Part shown: positions 36,636 through 46,537 of the stretch, piece after piece
Numbering within the stretch: the stretch's first letter is position 1
How the letters are laid out: each line of letters opens with the position of its first letter
NCBI RefSeq assembly: GCF_001310635.1
Contig: NZ_BAXR01000009.1
Location: forward strand, 1-64,000
Reading direction: 5' to 3'
Source: Bacillus sp. JCM 19034
GTDB taxonomy: Bacteria; Bacillota; Bacilli; Bacillales; Bacillaceae_D
DNA: 64,000 nucleotides
Notes under the pieces: generated by a model
The model's input: only the letters and a program-made list of their open reading frames with translations
Databases searched by the model: none
What the model was told of the DNA's origin: nothing
Translations under genes and position numbers: made by a program

Positions 36636-37520
36636 TTATGATCTCGTATCTAATAATAATAAAGCTAAATAGAGCAAAGATGCATGGGTAAATTGTCTAA
36701 GGTCAAGGTTGGTTCGTTCAGTAAACTTATCAATTCGGTATTGTAAGCTGTTTCGATGAAGGTGAAGGGCTTTTGCAGCTTGTGAAATGTTTAAATTATG
36801 TTCTAAATAAACCGTCATACTCTTTATGAAATCCTTGTCAAAACGTAAGTCCTCATCAAGCAGTCGCGATAGAAATTGTTCTCGATTTTCTATTGTTAAC
36901 GATTCAAGCAGTAGGTATGGAATCGCTTCATGTTCGTAAAAAACACGGCGAATGACTTTTGCTTTGATCAAGGAATTCATACATGCCAATTCCCAGTTCA
37001 ATCTCCCCTTTGTTTTTTCAACTTGATGACTTGAGCCAACAAGTAATGTCATATCAACATAAAAATCGGAGGCAATTGCTTGATTAATGCTAATAAAATC
37101 TGGAAGTTCTTCTTCCATTTCCGTATCAAGTATGATTATGCCACGTGTGGCAGAAGTCCATACAATAATAACAGGCGTATCTAAAATCGTATTCCACACG
37201 TCACGAAATGAATCAAGGTCATCGATTCTTTTATCAAGGGTGAAATGAATCATCCGAATGACTTTTGGTTCCCGTGGCTGACTACCATCATTGAGCAAAA
37301 AGGAACTCCAGTTTTCTTCATGAATGCTGACTGGTTTCGGAGTAGAATCAATCGGGTTAAACAGCATTGTTAATAGAAGCTGCTCATTATCAGTTAGTTG
37401 ATCTTTTAAAAAGCCAATTGGCTGCTTCGTTTCATCCTCAAGCCATAAAACGTTTTCGTATTTTTCGTTTGTTTCCGTTACAATAGCGTGTTGGAATTGG
37501 TTCAGTATTTTTTCATTCAA
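36636..37520 (-). CDS. PucR/CdaR-type helix-turn-helix regulator
   Basis: A 294-residue protein. The N-terminal 220 residues have no clear domain. Residues about 225-290 are a PucR C-terminal helix-turn-helix (SMTVYLEHNLNISQAAKALH, then LHRNSLQYRIDKFTERTNLD). Proteins of this type sense purines, sugar diacids or other metabolites and act mostly as activators. It lies immediately upstream of msmX in the same direction, 108 bases apart, so regulation of sugar uptake is plausible but inferred. The start is near AAGGAGAATGC. Confidence 0.82.
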   Translation of the reverse strand: MNEKILNQFQHAIVTETNEKYENVLWLEDETKQPIGFLKDQLTDNEQLLLTMLFNPIDSTPKPVSIHEENWSSFLLNDGSQPREPKVIRMIHFTLDKRIDDLDSFRDVWNTILDTPVIIVWTSATRGIIILDTEMEEELPDFISINQAIASDFYVDMTLLVGSSHQVEKTKGRLNWELACMNSLIKAKVIRRVFYEHEAIPYLLLESLTIENREQFLSRLLDEDLRFDKDFIKSMTVYLEHNLNISQAAKALHLHRNSLQYRIDKFTERTNLDLRQFTHASLLYLALLLLDTRS

Positions 37521-37562
37521 TGTTGCATTCTCCTTATTGCTTGTTTCATTATGTTAAGTATA

Positions 37563-37611
37563 GCAAAAAGAACGCAAAAATAGGTAAAAACCTACATTTA
37601 CGTTCTTTAAA
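37563..37611 (-). terminator. hairpin on the minus strand, probable terminator
   Basis: On the minus strand AAAGAACGTAAATGTAGGT pairs imperfectly with ACCTATTTTTGCGTTCTTT, followed by TTGC. It would end transcription of the small genes upstream. The 37612-37742 stretch shows no gene. Confidence 0.55.
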
Positions 37612-37742
37612 AATTCGGATGCGATCATTGTTTTAAAAAAAATATGGGTAGATTCGCGGGTGACGCCGGCTCCGTTCTATTGAATAAACGCTATCACTAG
37701 AAAGAATCGACGCACCTCCCAAACATTTAAGAAAGCTGCAAG

Positions 37743-37922
37743 TTATTGTCTTGAGTGGGGTGGGTCTTCCCGCTCTAGGCTTCCTCTTGTTTCTTCAATC
37801 AATCCTGCATCATTTTCATGTACTGTTCCACCTGCTAAGCCTTCATTAATCATGCGGTCAACATCGATAAATCCTTTTTCTCTTGCCTTTTGATCTGGGA
37901 TAAATGATTTCTTTTTCTTCAA
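37743..37922 (-). CDS. small hydrophilic protein of unknown function
   Basis: About 59 residues, very rich in charge, starting with a lysine run (LLKKKKSFIPDQKAREKGFI), then DVDRMINEGLAGGTVHENDA and a C-terminus rich in E, R and P. No membrane segment or known motif. TTG 37922 has AAGGTG eight bases upstream. GTG 37931 is possible but overlaps that ribosome site. It lies 68 bases after the GNAT-like gene, in the same direction. Composition suggests a small Bacillus-specific, perhaps spore-associated protein, without direct evidence. Confidence 0.55.
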   Translation of the reverse strand: MKKKKSFIPDQKAREKGFIDVDRMINEGLAGGTVHENDAGLIEETRGSLEREDPPHSRQ

Positions 37923-37990
37923 TAATGTCACACCTTTTTATCTTTTTATCAACTTATAAAAATAGGGTGTGGGAATACGCTATCATTTAT

Positions 37991-38446
37991 TCACGAAACG
38001 ACATCCTCTATGTTCCAATGACCGCCACCAAACCATAGATAGTTCGTATTCTGTTTCTGTTCGTACGAGAAGCAAACAAGTCCAGATTCAAGGGCTGTTT
38101 TGATCATCTTTTCATCGTTGTATCTAACCTTCGTGTAAAAAACACCAAGCCGGTCTATAATAGAATCAATTAATCGTTTATGAAAATGCTTATGCAAAAA
38201 AGCTGGTAACAGAATCAGCTCCGAAAGGTGAATCCCATACCGACTTATTATCGTTGCACCGATCATTTGTCCTTCCCAAAAAGCTAAAGATATGCATGTA
38301 CCAGGTTTATTAATATCATTCTTCTTTAGATGAAACAGCCAACGATAAAGGGAATGATCTGTCCCTTTTTCATAACGACGGATAAATAATAATAGTGGCC
38401 AACGATACTTCTCCCAAAGGTTTGGAGTGATTTCAATTATTTTCAT
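37991..38446 (-). CDS. GNAT-like acetyltransferase-fold protein
   Basis: A 151-residue soluble protein. ISLAFWEGQMIGATIISRYG and LSELILLPAFLHKHFHKRLI resemble GNAT strands beta-2 to beta-4 and the helix carrying the acetyl-CoA loop. The canonical Q/RxxGxG/A loop is not obvious, so activity is uncertain. AGGAGGCAAAAAG provides a strong ribosome site. It is divergent from yheB, with 120 bases between starts. I cannot name a substrate. Confidence 0.6.
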   Translation of the reverse strand: MKIIEITPNLWEKYRWPLLLFIRRYEKGTDHSLYRWLFHLKKNDINKPGTCISLAFWEGQMIGATIISRYGIHLSELILLPAFLHKHFHKRLIDSIIDRLGVFYTKVRYNDEKMIKTALESGLVCFSYEQKQNTNYLWFGGGHWNIEDVVS

Positions 38447-38566
38447 CTTTTTGCCTCCTATAAATGAAAATTAGAAAACCAAATACTAGATAGGAGAGTG
38501 CACGTATCGTATACTATGTGATAAATGCCTATTTTGTGAAATGTAGAAAAGGAGTGAAGGGTAAGA

Positions 38567-39706
38567 TTGGACGTTTTCTGGTTAATTATATTTATGGTCA
38601 TGATCGGTGCAATAATTGGAGGATTAACGAATTCACTTGCAATAAAAATGTTGTTTCGCCCGTATAAAGAAATGAGAATTGGGCGTTTTCTGGTCCCTTT
38701 TACACCTGGTGTGATTCCGAAGCGACGACATGAATTAGCTCAGCAATTAGGAAGATTGGTGATTGATTATTTAGTTACAGCTGACGGTATAGCAAAAAGG
38801 TTAATGAGTTCAACGTTTATTGATGGTTTAACTAAGTGGCTTCAAAATGAAGCTAAACAATTACTTGTAAGTAAACAAACAGGTGAACAGCTACTTGAGA
38901 AACAATTAGGGATTACCGGCTTTAAACAATCACTAACTGAAAAATCAAAGCAGCTTGTAGCAAATGGATATCGTCGCTTTTTTACGAAGCATCGTTTTCA
39001 TTCGTTGGACGAGCTCTTGCCAACTTCATTTAAAGAAAAAATTGATAAGCAAATACCAGTTTTAACGGATTATATATTAGATCGAGGTGAGGCATACTTA
39101 CAAAGTTCAGAAGGAAAAGAACAATTAAGTATCATGATTGATCGTTTTTTAGTTCAAAAGGGAACGATAGGCAATATGATTTCCATGTTTTTAGGGAACG
39201 ACCGATTAGTTGATAAAGTTCAACCGGCGGTGATTAAAGGCTTACAAGATCCTGAAACACGGCGAGTAGTGAAACAATTTATCGAGCAGGAATGGAATAA
39301 ATTAAAGCAAAAGCAACTACATGTAGTCGAACATTATTTAAATGAGAAAGAGGTTGTTTCATACATCCAGCAGGCCATTGAAGAAAATGTACCATTATTT
39401 GATTGGTTAGACACACCATTAAACGAATGGGCACCTCAATATGAGGGAGCAGTGATGGAGCAAGTCATTCCTATGACAGTTGACTTAGTTATCGGTTTAA
39501 TAGCAACTCATTTAGAAACCATTCTAGGGCATGTACATTTAGATGACATCGTTAAGGAACAAGTTGAAGCATTTTCAGTAGAACGTCTTGAAGAATTAGT
39601 GTTATCCATTTCTAAACGAGAGTTTAAAATGATTACATACTTAGGAGCTTTTCTAGGTGGCTTTATCGGTCTTTTACAAGGGATATTGCTGATGATTATC
39701 CGGTAA
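38567..39706 (+). CDS. yheB: DUF445 membrane protein YheB
   Basis: A 379-residue DUF445 protein. The N-terminal helix (FWLIIFMVMIGAIIGGLTNS) is followed by the family motif LAIKMLFRPYKEMRIGRFLV and PFTPGVIPKRRHELAQQLGR. The centre is a long helical region. A C-terminal membrane segment lies at residues about 358-378 (LGAFLGGFIGLLQGILLMII). The function is unknown. The TTG start follows AAAGGAGTGAAGGG. yheA follows after 84 bases, as in B. subtilis, where the pair opens this conserved region. Confidence 0.92.
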   Translation: MDVFWLIIFMVMIGAIIGGLTNSLAIKMLFRPYKEMRIGRFLVPFTPGVIPKRRHELAQQLGRLVIDYLVTADGIAKRLMSSTFIDGLTKWLQNEAKQLLVSKQTGEQLLEKQLGITGFKQSLTEKSKQLVANGYRRFFTKHRFHSLDELLPTSFKEKIDKQIPVLTDYILDRGEAYLQSSEGKEQLSIMIDRFLVQKGTIGNMISMFLGNDRLVDKVQPAVIKGLQDPETRRVVKQFIEQEWNKLKQKQLHVVEHYLNEKEVVSYIQQAIEENVPLFDWLDTPLNEWAPQYEGAVMEQVIPMTVDLVIGLIATHLETILGHVHLDDIVKEQVEAFSVERLEELVLSISKREFKMITYLGAFLGGFIGLLQGILLMIIR

Positions 39707-39790
39707 AATCAAAAATAAAATCGTTTGCATTTGACGCTTCTCCTATGGACTGTTATAGTCGTAGGGATACTTTTATTAGGAGGACGTTAC

Positions 39791-40141
39791 ATGTCTACAA
39801 TTATTGAAAAAGCTCAAGAATTGAAGCAAACGTTAGCTGAGAGTGAAGAATTTACAACGTTACGTTCATTACACGGGCAAATTAATGCAGATGAAGTAGC
39901 AAAGAGAATGTTAGATAATTTCAGAAAGCTACAGTTGGAGCTTCAGCAAAAGCAAATGCAAGGCATTCAAATTAGCCAAGAGGAAGCGGAGCAAGCACAA
40001 AAACAATTTGAGCTTGTTCAACAACATGAACTAATTGCTAAGCTAATGGAAGCAGAGCAAACATTAAGTACAGTTATCGGTGATATAAACAAGATTATTA
40101 CAGAGCCATTAGAAGAGATCTATGGTAATCCGGAACAGTAA
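39791..40141 (+). CDS. yheA: YlbF/YmcA-family protein YheA
   Basis: A 116-residue helical protein of the YlbF/YmcA (Com_YlbF) family. It starts MSTIIEKAQELKQTLAESEE and contains EVAKRMLDNFRKLQLELQQK, with EQTLSTVIGDINKIITEPLE near the end. YlbF and YmcA form a complex with YaaT that affects RNA processing and development; YheA itself is uncharacterised. ATG 39791 follows AGGAGGACGTT, so the longer in-frame upstream extension is rejected. A terminator follows. Confidence 0.92.
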   Translation: MSTIIEKAQELKQTLAESEEFTTLRSLHGQINADEVAKRMLDNFRKLQLELQQKQMQGIQISQEEAEQAQKQFELVQQHELIAKLMEAEQTLSTVIGDINKIITEPLEEIYGNPEQ

Positions 40142-40160
40142 GAACTAAGATTATAATTGA

Positions 40161-40195
40161 AAAAAAGCGACTACTCTCAAGTAGTCGTCTTTTTT
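40161..40195 (+). terminator. yheA terminator
   Basis: CGACTACT-CTCA-AGTAGTCG forms an 8-bp perfect stem followed by TCTTTTTT. Confidence 0.92.
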
Positions 40196-40265
40196 ATGTT
40201 TAGGAATGGAAATCATATCCTGCAATTTAAAAAATTCCTCATTCTTGAACAGGTCCGTATTTGTC

Positions 40266-40478
40266 TCACTTTGAAACTTTCTTTCTAATCATTACAGCAA
40301 TATGTAAGACTAGCCCGACCATTACCCCTAAAAAGATCGAACCGAGAATGCTCATTAGAACTGATTGTGGCTCCTGATTAGGGTAATCAAATGATGATAA
40401 GACATTAAATAAGATTATAGGATATAAATAGAAACTTAACGTTTTTTCATAATGAAAAGTGCCGTACTCCTCTACGTA
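40266..40478 (-). other. possible small membrane protein lacking a clear start
   Basis: An open minus-strand frame of 70 residues contains two hydrophobic stretches (SFYLYPIILFNVLSSF and SILGSIFLGVMVGLVLHIAV), ending MIRKKVSK. This two-helix hairpin with a basic end looks protein-like. No ATG, GTG or TTG opens the frame, but ATGATG in another frame lies about 15 bases upstream. Given the many single-base errors in this record, a real small gene with a 5' frameshift is possible. The rest of the 40196-40604 gap shows no gene. Confidence 0.35.
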
Positions 40479-40604
40479 TTACTTAGTATCATCATCTGAG
40501 TATAAAGGATCTTTTTCTAGACGTCTAGTTCTAATATTCATCTTTCGCTCATATGTTGTGAAGAATAGCAAGACTTGGACATCAAGAGAAGGAGGAACCG
40601 AATA

Positions 40605-41447
40605 TGGCTTATAAGTTAATTGCCTTAAACATTGATGAGACGCTTGTTAAAGCGAATGCAAAGTTAACTCGGCAAACAAAAGAGGCAATTGAATATGTAA
40701 AAGCAAAAGATGTTTATGTCACATTAGCGACATCGAGACCTTTTATATCTGCAAAAAAAAATTGCTAAAGCGTTAAAAGTAGACGGCTGCTTAATAACGA
40801 GTGATGGTGCGTTCGTTGGAGCAAATGAGAAAGAACCCGTTTTTGTTCGTAGAATTTTTGAGGAGAGAGCCTTGCAGATCCTTGATATTTTAGAAAGGTA
40901 TCCATGTCATATTCGCGTTTGGAACGAAGAGTATGCACTTGGAAATAAAGTGAAGCAAAAGAATCAATTGATTGCAAAAATGACGATAGGTGTCGGGGAT
41001 CCGCTTTTCTATCCAATCCACTTTGTTGATTCGGTTTGCGAACAAATAATGGAGAATCCTTTTGCTCCGTTAAAAATACAGGCACAATTTTTTGATGATC
41101 TTGAACAGCAGCGTGCACTTTCACAGCTGCAACAAGCTACTAAAGGTGCCCATATTATAAGTCCAGCACAAGGAAGAATTGAATGTGTAGCACAGGGCGT
41201 ATCAAAGGCACGATCTTTACAAAGGTTAGGGAATCACTTGCAAATTTCTGCAAATGAAATGGTGGCCATCGGAGCAGAAGACTATGACATTGATATGCTC
41301 CAACAGGTAGGTTTAGGTGTTGCAATGGGCAATGCCACTAAACAGGTTAAAGAGGCTGCTGACTGGGTTACACGTTCGATAGAACAAAATGGAGTTGCTT
41401 ATATGATTAAAGAAGTATTTAGAAAGCAAATGAGAATAAATGTATAG
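40605..41447 (+). CDS. Cof-like HAD-fold protein with altered active site (frameshifted)
   Basis: The first frame from ATG 40605 (AGGAGGAACC) breaks in the A9 run at 40753-40761. Removing one A gives SAKKIAKALKVDGCLITSDG and a continuous protein of about 280 residues. It follows the Cof/YkrA HAD layout: motif I IALNIDETLV, motif II LATSRPF, a C2 cap, then motif IV AIGAEDYDIDML and GVAMGNATKQVKEAADWVT. Motif I has Asn where the nucleophile Asp should be, and motif IV has Ala for the first Asp. Phosphatase activity is therefore doubtful. Its place after yheA suggests the B. subtilis yhaX position. A terminator follows. Confidence 0.75.
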
Positions 41448-41460
41448 TATCGATTTGAGG

Positions 41461-41497
41461 CGACTCAACCAACTTGTTGGTTGAGTCGTCTTTTTTG
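41461..41497 (+). terminator. intrinsic terminator
   Basis: CGACTCAACCAA-CTTG-TTGGTTGAGTCG is a 12-bp perfect stem followed by TCTTTTTT. Confidence 0.94.
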
Positions 41498-41697
41498 TAC
41501 TTATTGAGAAGTTTTGAATAAATAGATGAGATGTGGACAAGTTTCCTCGATTAGTGTAAGCTTATAAATCGTATATATGAGTGAGAATTTGTGATAACGT
41601 GTAAAAGTGTGGGAATCAATTGACTAGAATCATAGAAAGTGTATGATAAATTGGTGTTTTTGTAAATTTTGTAAAGATAGAAAAAGGGGGATGAACA

Positions 41698-43553
41698 TTG
41701 AAAAGTGTCATTCAATTTATAAAAAGAGAGAAAATGATGTGGCTTATATTCGCATTAATTTGGGTGAAGACATATTTATTTTATAAGGTTGGTTTTCAAA
41801 TTCACTCAGAGTCCGTGTATCAAGAATTTCTATTAATTATTAACCCAATTAGTTCCACTATATTATTGCTAGGTTTGTGCTATTTCATTAAGCAAAAGAG
41901 AAGGCCGTTTGCTTTAATCGGGGTGAACTTTATCGCCACGCTCATCTTATATGGTAACGTGCTGTATTATCGCTTTTTCAACGATTTTATTACGTTGCCA
42001 GTATTAGTGCAAACGAGTAACATTAAAGATGTACAAGGGAGCGTTGTAGAATTAATTAGATGGTGGGATGCTTTCTTTTTAATTGACATCCTTGTGTTGT
42101 TATATGTCGTCATTTCGAGTAGAAAAACGTATTCGTATGCTAGGCCTAAAGCTACGTTTGCCTTAATTGTCTTAGCCATTGGGATATTTATTGTGAATTT
42201 AAGCTTAGCTCAAGCCGAAAGACCTCAATTATTAACTCGATCATTTGACCGTGAGCTTCTTGTAAAAAACATTGGTGTGTTAAATTACCATGTTTATGAT
42301 GCATATATACAATCGCACTCTAAAGCTCAACGTGCGTTTGCAGATAGTTCAGAGATTAACGAAATCATTTATTACACTCGTGAACAGTACCGTGAACCGA
42401 ATGACGAGTTCTTTGGATTAATTGAGGGAAAAAATGTTATGGTCATTTCACTTGAGTCGTTACAAAGTTTTGTTATTGAACAAACAGTTAACGGGGAAGT
42501 AATCACCCCATTTTTAAATGAACTTATAAAGGAAAGCTTTTACTTTGATCATTTTTATCATCAAACGGAACAAGGAAAGACATCTGACTCCGAATTTATA
42601 TTAAATAATTCATTATTTGGTCGTCATAGTGGAGCAGTTTTCTTTACACATTCCAATAATGAATACGACGCGTTACCAGAACAATTAGGAGAGAATGGTT
42701 ATTATACATCTGTTATGCATGCCAATAATAAAAGTTTTTGGAATCGAGACATGATGTATTTAGCATTAGGCTATGATCGTTTTTTGATATTCAATCTTAT
42801 GATGTGACAGAGGAAAACTCAGTAGGTTGGGGGTTAAAGGATGTCGATTTCTTTGAACAATCTATTGATCTACTAAAGCAACTTCCTGAACCGTTTTATA
42901 CAAAGTTCATAACGCTGACGAACCATTTTCCATTTGAATTAGATGAAGAGGACCGTATGATTGATGAATATGATTCTTATAGTGGGACGTTAAATCGATA
43001 TTTTCCAACGGTACGTTATATGGATTATGCATTGGAACAGTTTTTTGAGCAGTTGAAGGAAGAAGAAATGTACGAAGACACCGTCTTTATTATGTATGGT
43101 GATCACTATGGTATTTCTAGCTACCATAATCGTTCGATGGCAATGTATTTAGATAAGGATGAAATTACTGATTTCGATACCGTTCAACTCCAACGCGTAC
43201 CGCTATTTATTCATATTCCAGGTATGGAAGGGAAGAGAATGGATACCGTAGCGGGACAAATCGATTTAAAGCCAACGATTCTTCATTTGCTAGGTATTGA
43301 TACAAATGATATGATTCACTTCGGTTCGGACCTATTCTCTGAAGAAAAGGAGTCGTTTGTAGTTCTTCGTGATGGTAGTTTTGTTACAGATGATTATTTG
43401 TTCACAAAGGATGTTTGTTATGACAAGCAAACAGAACTAGAAACAGATATCGCAAATTGTGAGCCTTATTTTGAAAAAGCAAACCAGGATTTACATTATT
43501 CTGATCGTGTCATTTATGGTGATTTATTACGTTTTTATGAACGTATAGAATAA
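41698..43553 (+). CDS. LtaS-family lipoteichoic acid synthase-like sulfatase (frameshifted)
   Basis: Two frames join at the T6 run 42780-42785, where one extra T gives [15 protein letters not shown], making about 619 residues. Residues 1-175 hold five membrane helices. The extracellular sulfatase-like domain has the metal ligand region [15 protein letters not shown], the catalytic threonine in [20 protein letters not shown], and the metal-binding end [13 protein letters not shown]. LtaS enzymes polymerise glycerol phosphate from phosphatidylglycerol onto a glycolipid anchor; whether this is the main synthase or an LtaS-type paralogue such as YfnI or YqgS is not resolved. The start is TTG after AAAAGGGGGATG. 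A terminator follows. Confidence 0.9.
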
Positions 43554-43566
43554 AGTTGATAGATTT

Positions 43567-43605
43567 AAAAAAACCAGTTGCGAATACGCAACTGGCTTTT
43601 TTCAT
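43567..43605 (+). terminator. terminator of the LtaS-like gene
   Basis: AAAACCAGTTGCG-AATA-CGCAACTGGCTTTTTT forms a strong stem with a T tail. Confidence 0.93.
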
Positions 43606-43763
43606 GAAGAGGGTTGAACGTAATACATAAATTTGGAGGACACGGACACTAGAAAGGAAAGAACTGTCTAGACCATTTACTAAAAGATTCCATTTTTTTA
43701 TTGTAGGCTTTCACCTAACTCCTCTTTTTGGCATACATTGTGTATGAAAGGAGAGGAGAAACT

Positions 43764-44119
43764 ATGTTATCACCTCAATGGATAAAAGCACAATGTGAAC
43801 AGCATCTAAATCAACCTGTGCAACTGCAAATGAATGGTCACGAGAATTATCAAGGTGTTATTGAGCATGTCGATGATCAAAATGTTTATTTACTGATTCC
43901 TTCAGATGAGAATGGCCAGTATATGGATGTAAAAGAAGCGATGCAATGGAATCAACAACAATGGGGAAATGCTTCTCAAGCTTTAATCAATGGGAAGTTG
44001 ATCAACGTTATTATCCGTATTATCCAACGCCATATTATAATCCATACTATCGCCCACGTCCGATCTGGAGACGATTTGTATTACCATTAGCACTACTTAC
44101 TGCATTTTCAGTACTGTAA
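43764..44119 (+). CDS. small Gln/Tyr/Pro-rich protein, possibly spore-coat related (frameshifted)
   Basis: ATG 43764 follows AGGAGAGGAGAAA. Residues 1-50 (WIKAQCEQHLNQPVQLQMNG, then GVIEHVDDQNVYLLIPSDEN) resemble a small Sm-like beta barrel. The frame breaks near 43980. The next frame gives FNQWEVDQRYYPYYPTPYYN, then PYYRPRPIWRRFVLPLALLT and a stop at 44119, a far more protein-like ending than the out-of-frame tail. The tyrosine/proline repeat and hydrophobic C-terminus recall small spore-coat or inner-membrane proteins. I do not know the family. Confidence 0.55.
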
Positions 44120-44319
44120 AGGGAGAACGGTGGGGAAACTTGGAACGAAAATTCTAAGTTTCCCACTAGTTATTTAAAATGTGAGAAAAGCTCAATTTGT
44201 GTTAAAACGTGTAAAATTCCTCATATTTCTGTGTAAGCTTGTATTCAAACTCGTTTCATTTTAGAAAATACGGTACAATACTACTAGCAGGATATTAGTA
44301 TTTGCGAGGAGGATGGATG

Positions 44320-45006
44320 ATGAGTGAGTATCTCATTTATCTAGTTGAAGATGAAGAAAACCTTTCAGAGGTATTAAAAGCATACTTAGAGCAAGAGGGG
44401 TGGAAGGTGACTGTTTTCATGACGGTGATCAAGCTCGTGCGGCCATTGAACAAACATCTAGGCCTCACCTTTGGATTTTAGATATTATGTTACCTGGAAC
44501 GGATGGGTATCAACTCTTAAAATCGATAAAAGAAAAAGAAGATACACCAGTTATCTTTATTTCTGCTCGTGATCAAGATTTAGACCGTGTCTTAGGTTTA
44601 GAAATGGGGAGTGATGATTATTTAGCAAAACCATTTTTACCTCAAGAGCTTATCATTCGTGCGAAAAAGTTATTGAACCGCATATATGGAAGTTCTACGA
44701 ATGATACGAAGAAAATTGAATTAAACAATTATATGATCGATCCCATAGGCGTATCATCATTGATCAAGAAGCTAAGGATGAAGAAGCCATTGATTTAACA
44801 ACGAAGGAAATGGATTTGATTCTGCTCTTAACTGCAGATGTTGGCAAAGCCTTTTCCCGTGAAAAAATAATTGAGCATGTATGGGGCGAGAACTATTTTG
44901 GCTCGGAACGTGCCGTTGATGATGTCGTCAGGCGGGTACGGAAAAAATGCCGCGTATCCATTTAGAAACGTTATACGGATATGGATATAGGGTATTGTCC
45001 TCATGA
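44320..45006 (+). CDS. cssR: secretion-stress response regulator CssR (three frameshifts)
   Basis: Four frame segments together read as an OmpR-type regulator of about 228 residues. The breaks are near 44405, 44745 and the A6 run at 44942-44947. The receiver has YLVEDEENLSEVLKAYLEQE, the phospho-acceptor in HLWILDIMLPGTDGYQLL, and VIFISARDQDLDRVLGLEMG. The DNA-binding domain has LTTKEMDLILLLTADVGKAF, HVWGENYFGSERAVDDVVRR and ETLYGYGYRVLSS. This closely follows B. subtilis CssR, which activates htrA and htrB when misfolded exoproteins accumulate. The ribosome site is AGGAGG at 44307-44312. The stop overlaps the cssS start by four bases. Confidence 0.88.
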
Positions 45007-46373
45007 TAAAAGTGAATTTAACGCAGCGAATTTGGCTTGCGTTCATTTCTTTAATTGTTCTAGTTATTCTTTCCGTTACATTAATCTATCCGATTTCGAT
45101 TAAAGGAACATTAACTGAAGAAACGTATCGCATTATTGAGATCGAACAAACGAGATATGTATATCCATTATTCGATTTAGTAAACCCACCACGAAACGAA
45201 TTGGATTTTGTCGAGAGGCGTGATGCAGAACGTTCCGTTGGTCATTTTTTTATTGATTCATTTGGACAAACAGCAGAAGGGGGGCCAGCACCACCACCTA
45301 CAGAAGTACTACGTGAAATGGCACAAAATGCCTTTAGACAGGGTCAAGAACGAGGTCGTTATGAGATTCAATATGGTGGTGCGACCGTCTTTTATGTAAT
45401 AACTAAGACGAATATATCTGATCGTCCGGCTTATCATATTTCTTATATGTGGGATACGTATCGTGATCAAATGGTTAATCGACTTTGGGAACGTCTTATT
45501 TATATTTTATTATTAGCGTGTGCGTTAAGCTTATTGCCTGCGATGTGGCTTAAACATTATTTAAGACAACCGCTGTATGTTCTTGGAAATCATCTGGAAC
45601 AAATTGCGAATCGTGATTGGAAGGAACCTCTCAAATGGAAAGGTGATAAAGATTTTGAACGTTTAGCACGTCAGTTTGAGAAAATGCGTCAAAATTTAAA
45701 TTTATATGATCGCTCGCAAAAGACGTTTATACAACATGCCTCACATGAACTGAAAACACCTATAATGGTTATAAAAAGCTATGCACATTCAGTTAAAGAT
45801 GGTATTTTACCTAAAAACAATTTGGAAAATACGATGGATGTTATAATCGAAGAGGCGAACCGAATGGAACGGCGAGTGATCGATATGCTTTATTATACGA
45901 AATTAGATTCTTTGAAGGAAAAAACACCGAATTATGAGGAGTGGTTATTTGGTGAAGTAGCCTTTCAAATTGAAGAAAGGTTTCGTGTTCAGAGAGAAGA
46001 TGTAAGGATTTATGTTCATGGTGCAGATGTGAAGATAAGAGGAGATAAAGAGCAGATAGAAGTTTTATTAGAAAATCTAGTTGAAAATGCTCTCCGATAT
46101 GCAACGGATTCTATTTGGATGGAAGCTTCGAAAGAGAATAATCAAGTACGTTTATCAGTTGAAAACAACGGTGAAGCCATTCCAGAAAAAGATATTCCAC
46201 AATTGTTTAATCCATTTTACAAGGGAAGTAAAGGAAAGTTTGGTTTAGGATTGGCGATTGTTAAGAGAATTGCTGAGTTACACGAAGCTATTCCATCTAT
46301 TGAAAATAGTGAACGTGGTGTGAAATTCACTGTACTGTTTAAAAAAAATGGAAGAAAAGGTGCAAAAACGTAA
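45003..46373 (+). CDS. cssS: secretion-stress sensor kinase CssS
   Basis: A 456-residue membrane kinase, uninterrupted. One helix at residues about 10-30, an extracellular sensor domain to about 150, a second helix at 160-180, HAMP, then HisKA with His in FIQHASHELKTPIMVIKSYA. The HATPase has an N box (EVLLENLVENALRYATDS) and G2 (KGKFGLGLAIVKRIAEL). It pairs with CssR, whose gene overlaps it, and is expected to sense misfolded secreted proteins at the membrane-wall interface. The ATG lies inside the cssR stop, so the two are translationally coupled. Confidence 0.92.
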   Translation: MIKVNLTQRIWLAFISLIVLVILSVTLIYPISIKGTLTEETYRIIEIEQTRYVYPLFDLVNPPRNELDFVERRDAERSVGHFFIDSFGQTAEGGPAPPPTEVLREMAQNAFRQGQERGRYEIQYGGATVFYVITKTNISDRPAYHISYMWDTYRDQMVNRLWERLIYILLLACALSLLPAMWLKHYLRQPLYVLGNHLEQIANRDWKEPLKWKGDKDFERLARQFEKMRQNLNLYDRSQKTFIQHASHELKTPIMVIKSYAHSVKDGILPKNNLENTMDVIIEEANRMERRVIDMLYYTKLDSLKEKTPNYEEWLFGEVAFQIEERFRVQREDVRIYVHGADVKIRGDKEQIEVLLENLVENALRYATDSIWMEASKENNQVRLSVENNGEAIPEKDIPQLFNPFYKGSKGKFGLGLAIVKRIAELHEAIPSIENSERGVKFTVLFKKNGRKGAKT

Positions 46374-46415
46374 GAAGCTTCAAGGGAAGCAACCAGTAAA
46401 AAATCAATCCGGTTC

Positions 46416-46448
46416 ACCATCCTAAAGGGTTGAGCACTTTAGGATGGT
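46416..46448 (+). terminator. hairpin after cssS, probable weak terminator
   Basis: ACCATCCTAAAG and CTTTAGGATGGT form a 12-bp perfect stem, but the following bases are only moderately T-rich. Confidence 0.55.
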
Positions 46449-46497
46449 ACGTTCTTATTCCTTCCGTGCAACGCCTCTCCCACACTATGATAAGAAA

Positions 46498-46506
46498 TGG
46501 TATAAT
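46498..46506 (+). promoter_or_regulatory. extended -10 promoter element of yhaM
   Basis: TGGTATAAT gives a consensus TATAAT (46501-46506) with the TGn extension. It is about 32 bases before the predicted yhaM start. Confidence 0.55.
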
Positions 46507-46537
46507 AATTAATAGTATTATAGTGGGAGGCGTGATC

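Noticed and set aside
37563..37611. SinR operator (AAAGAAC and GTTCTTT present)
   Set aside because: The two half-sites are about 28 bases apart and point away from each other as the arms of a terminator-like hairpin, not in the facing 7-2-7 form.
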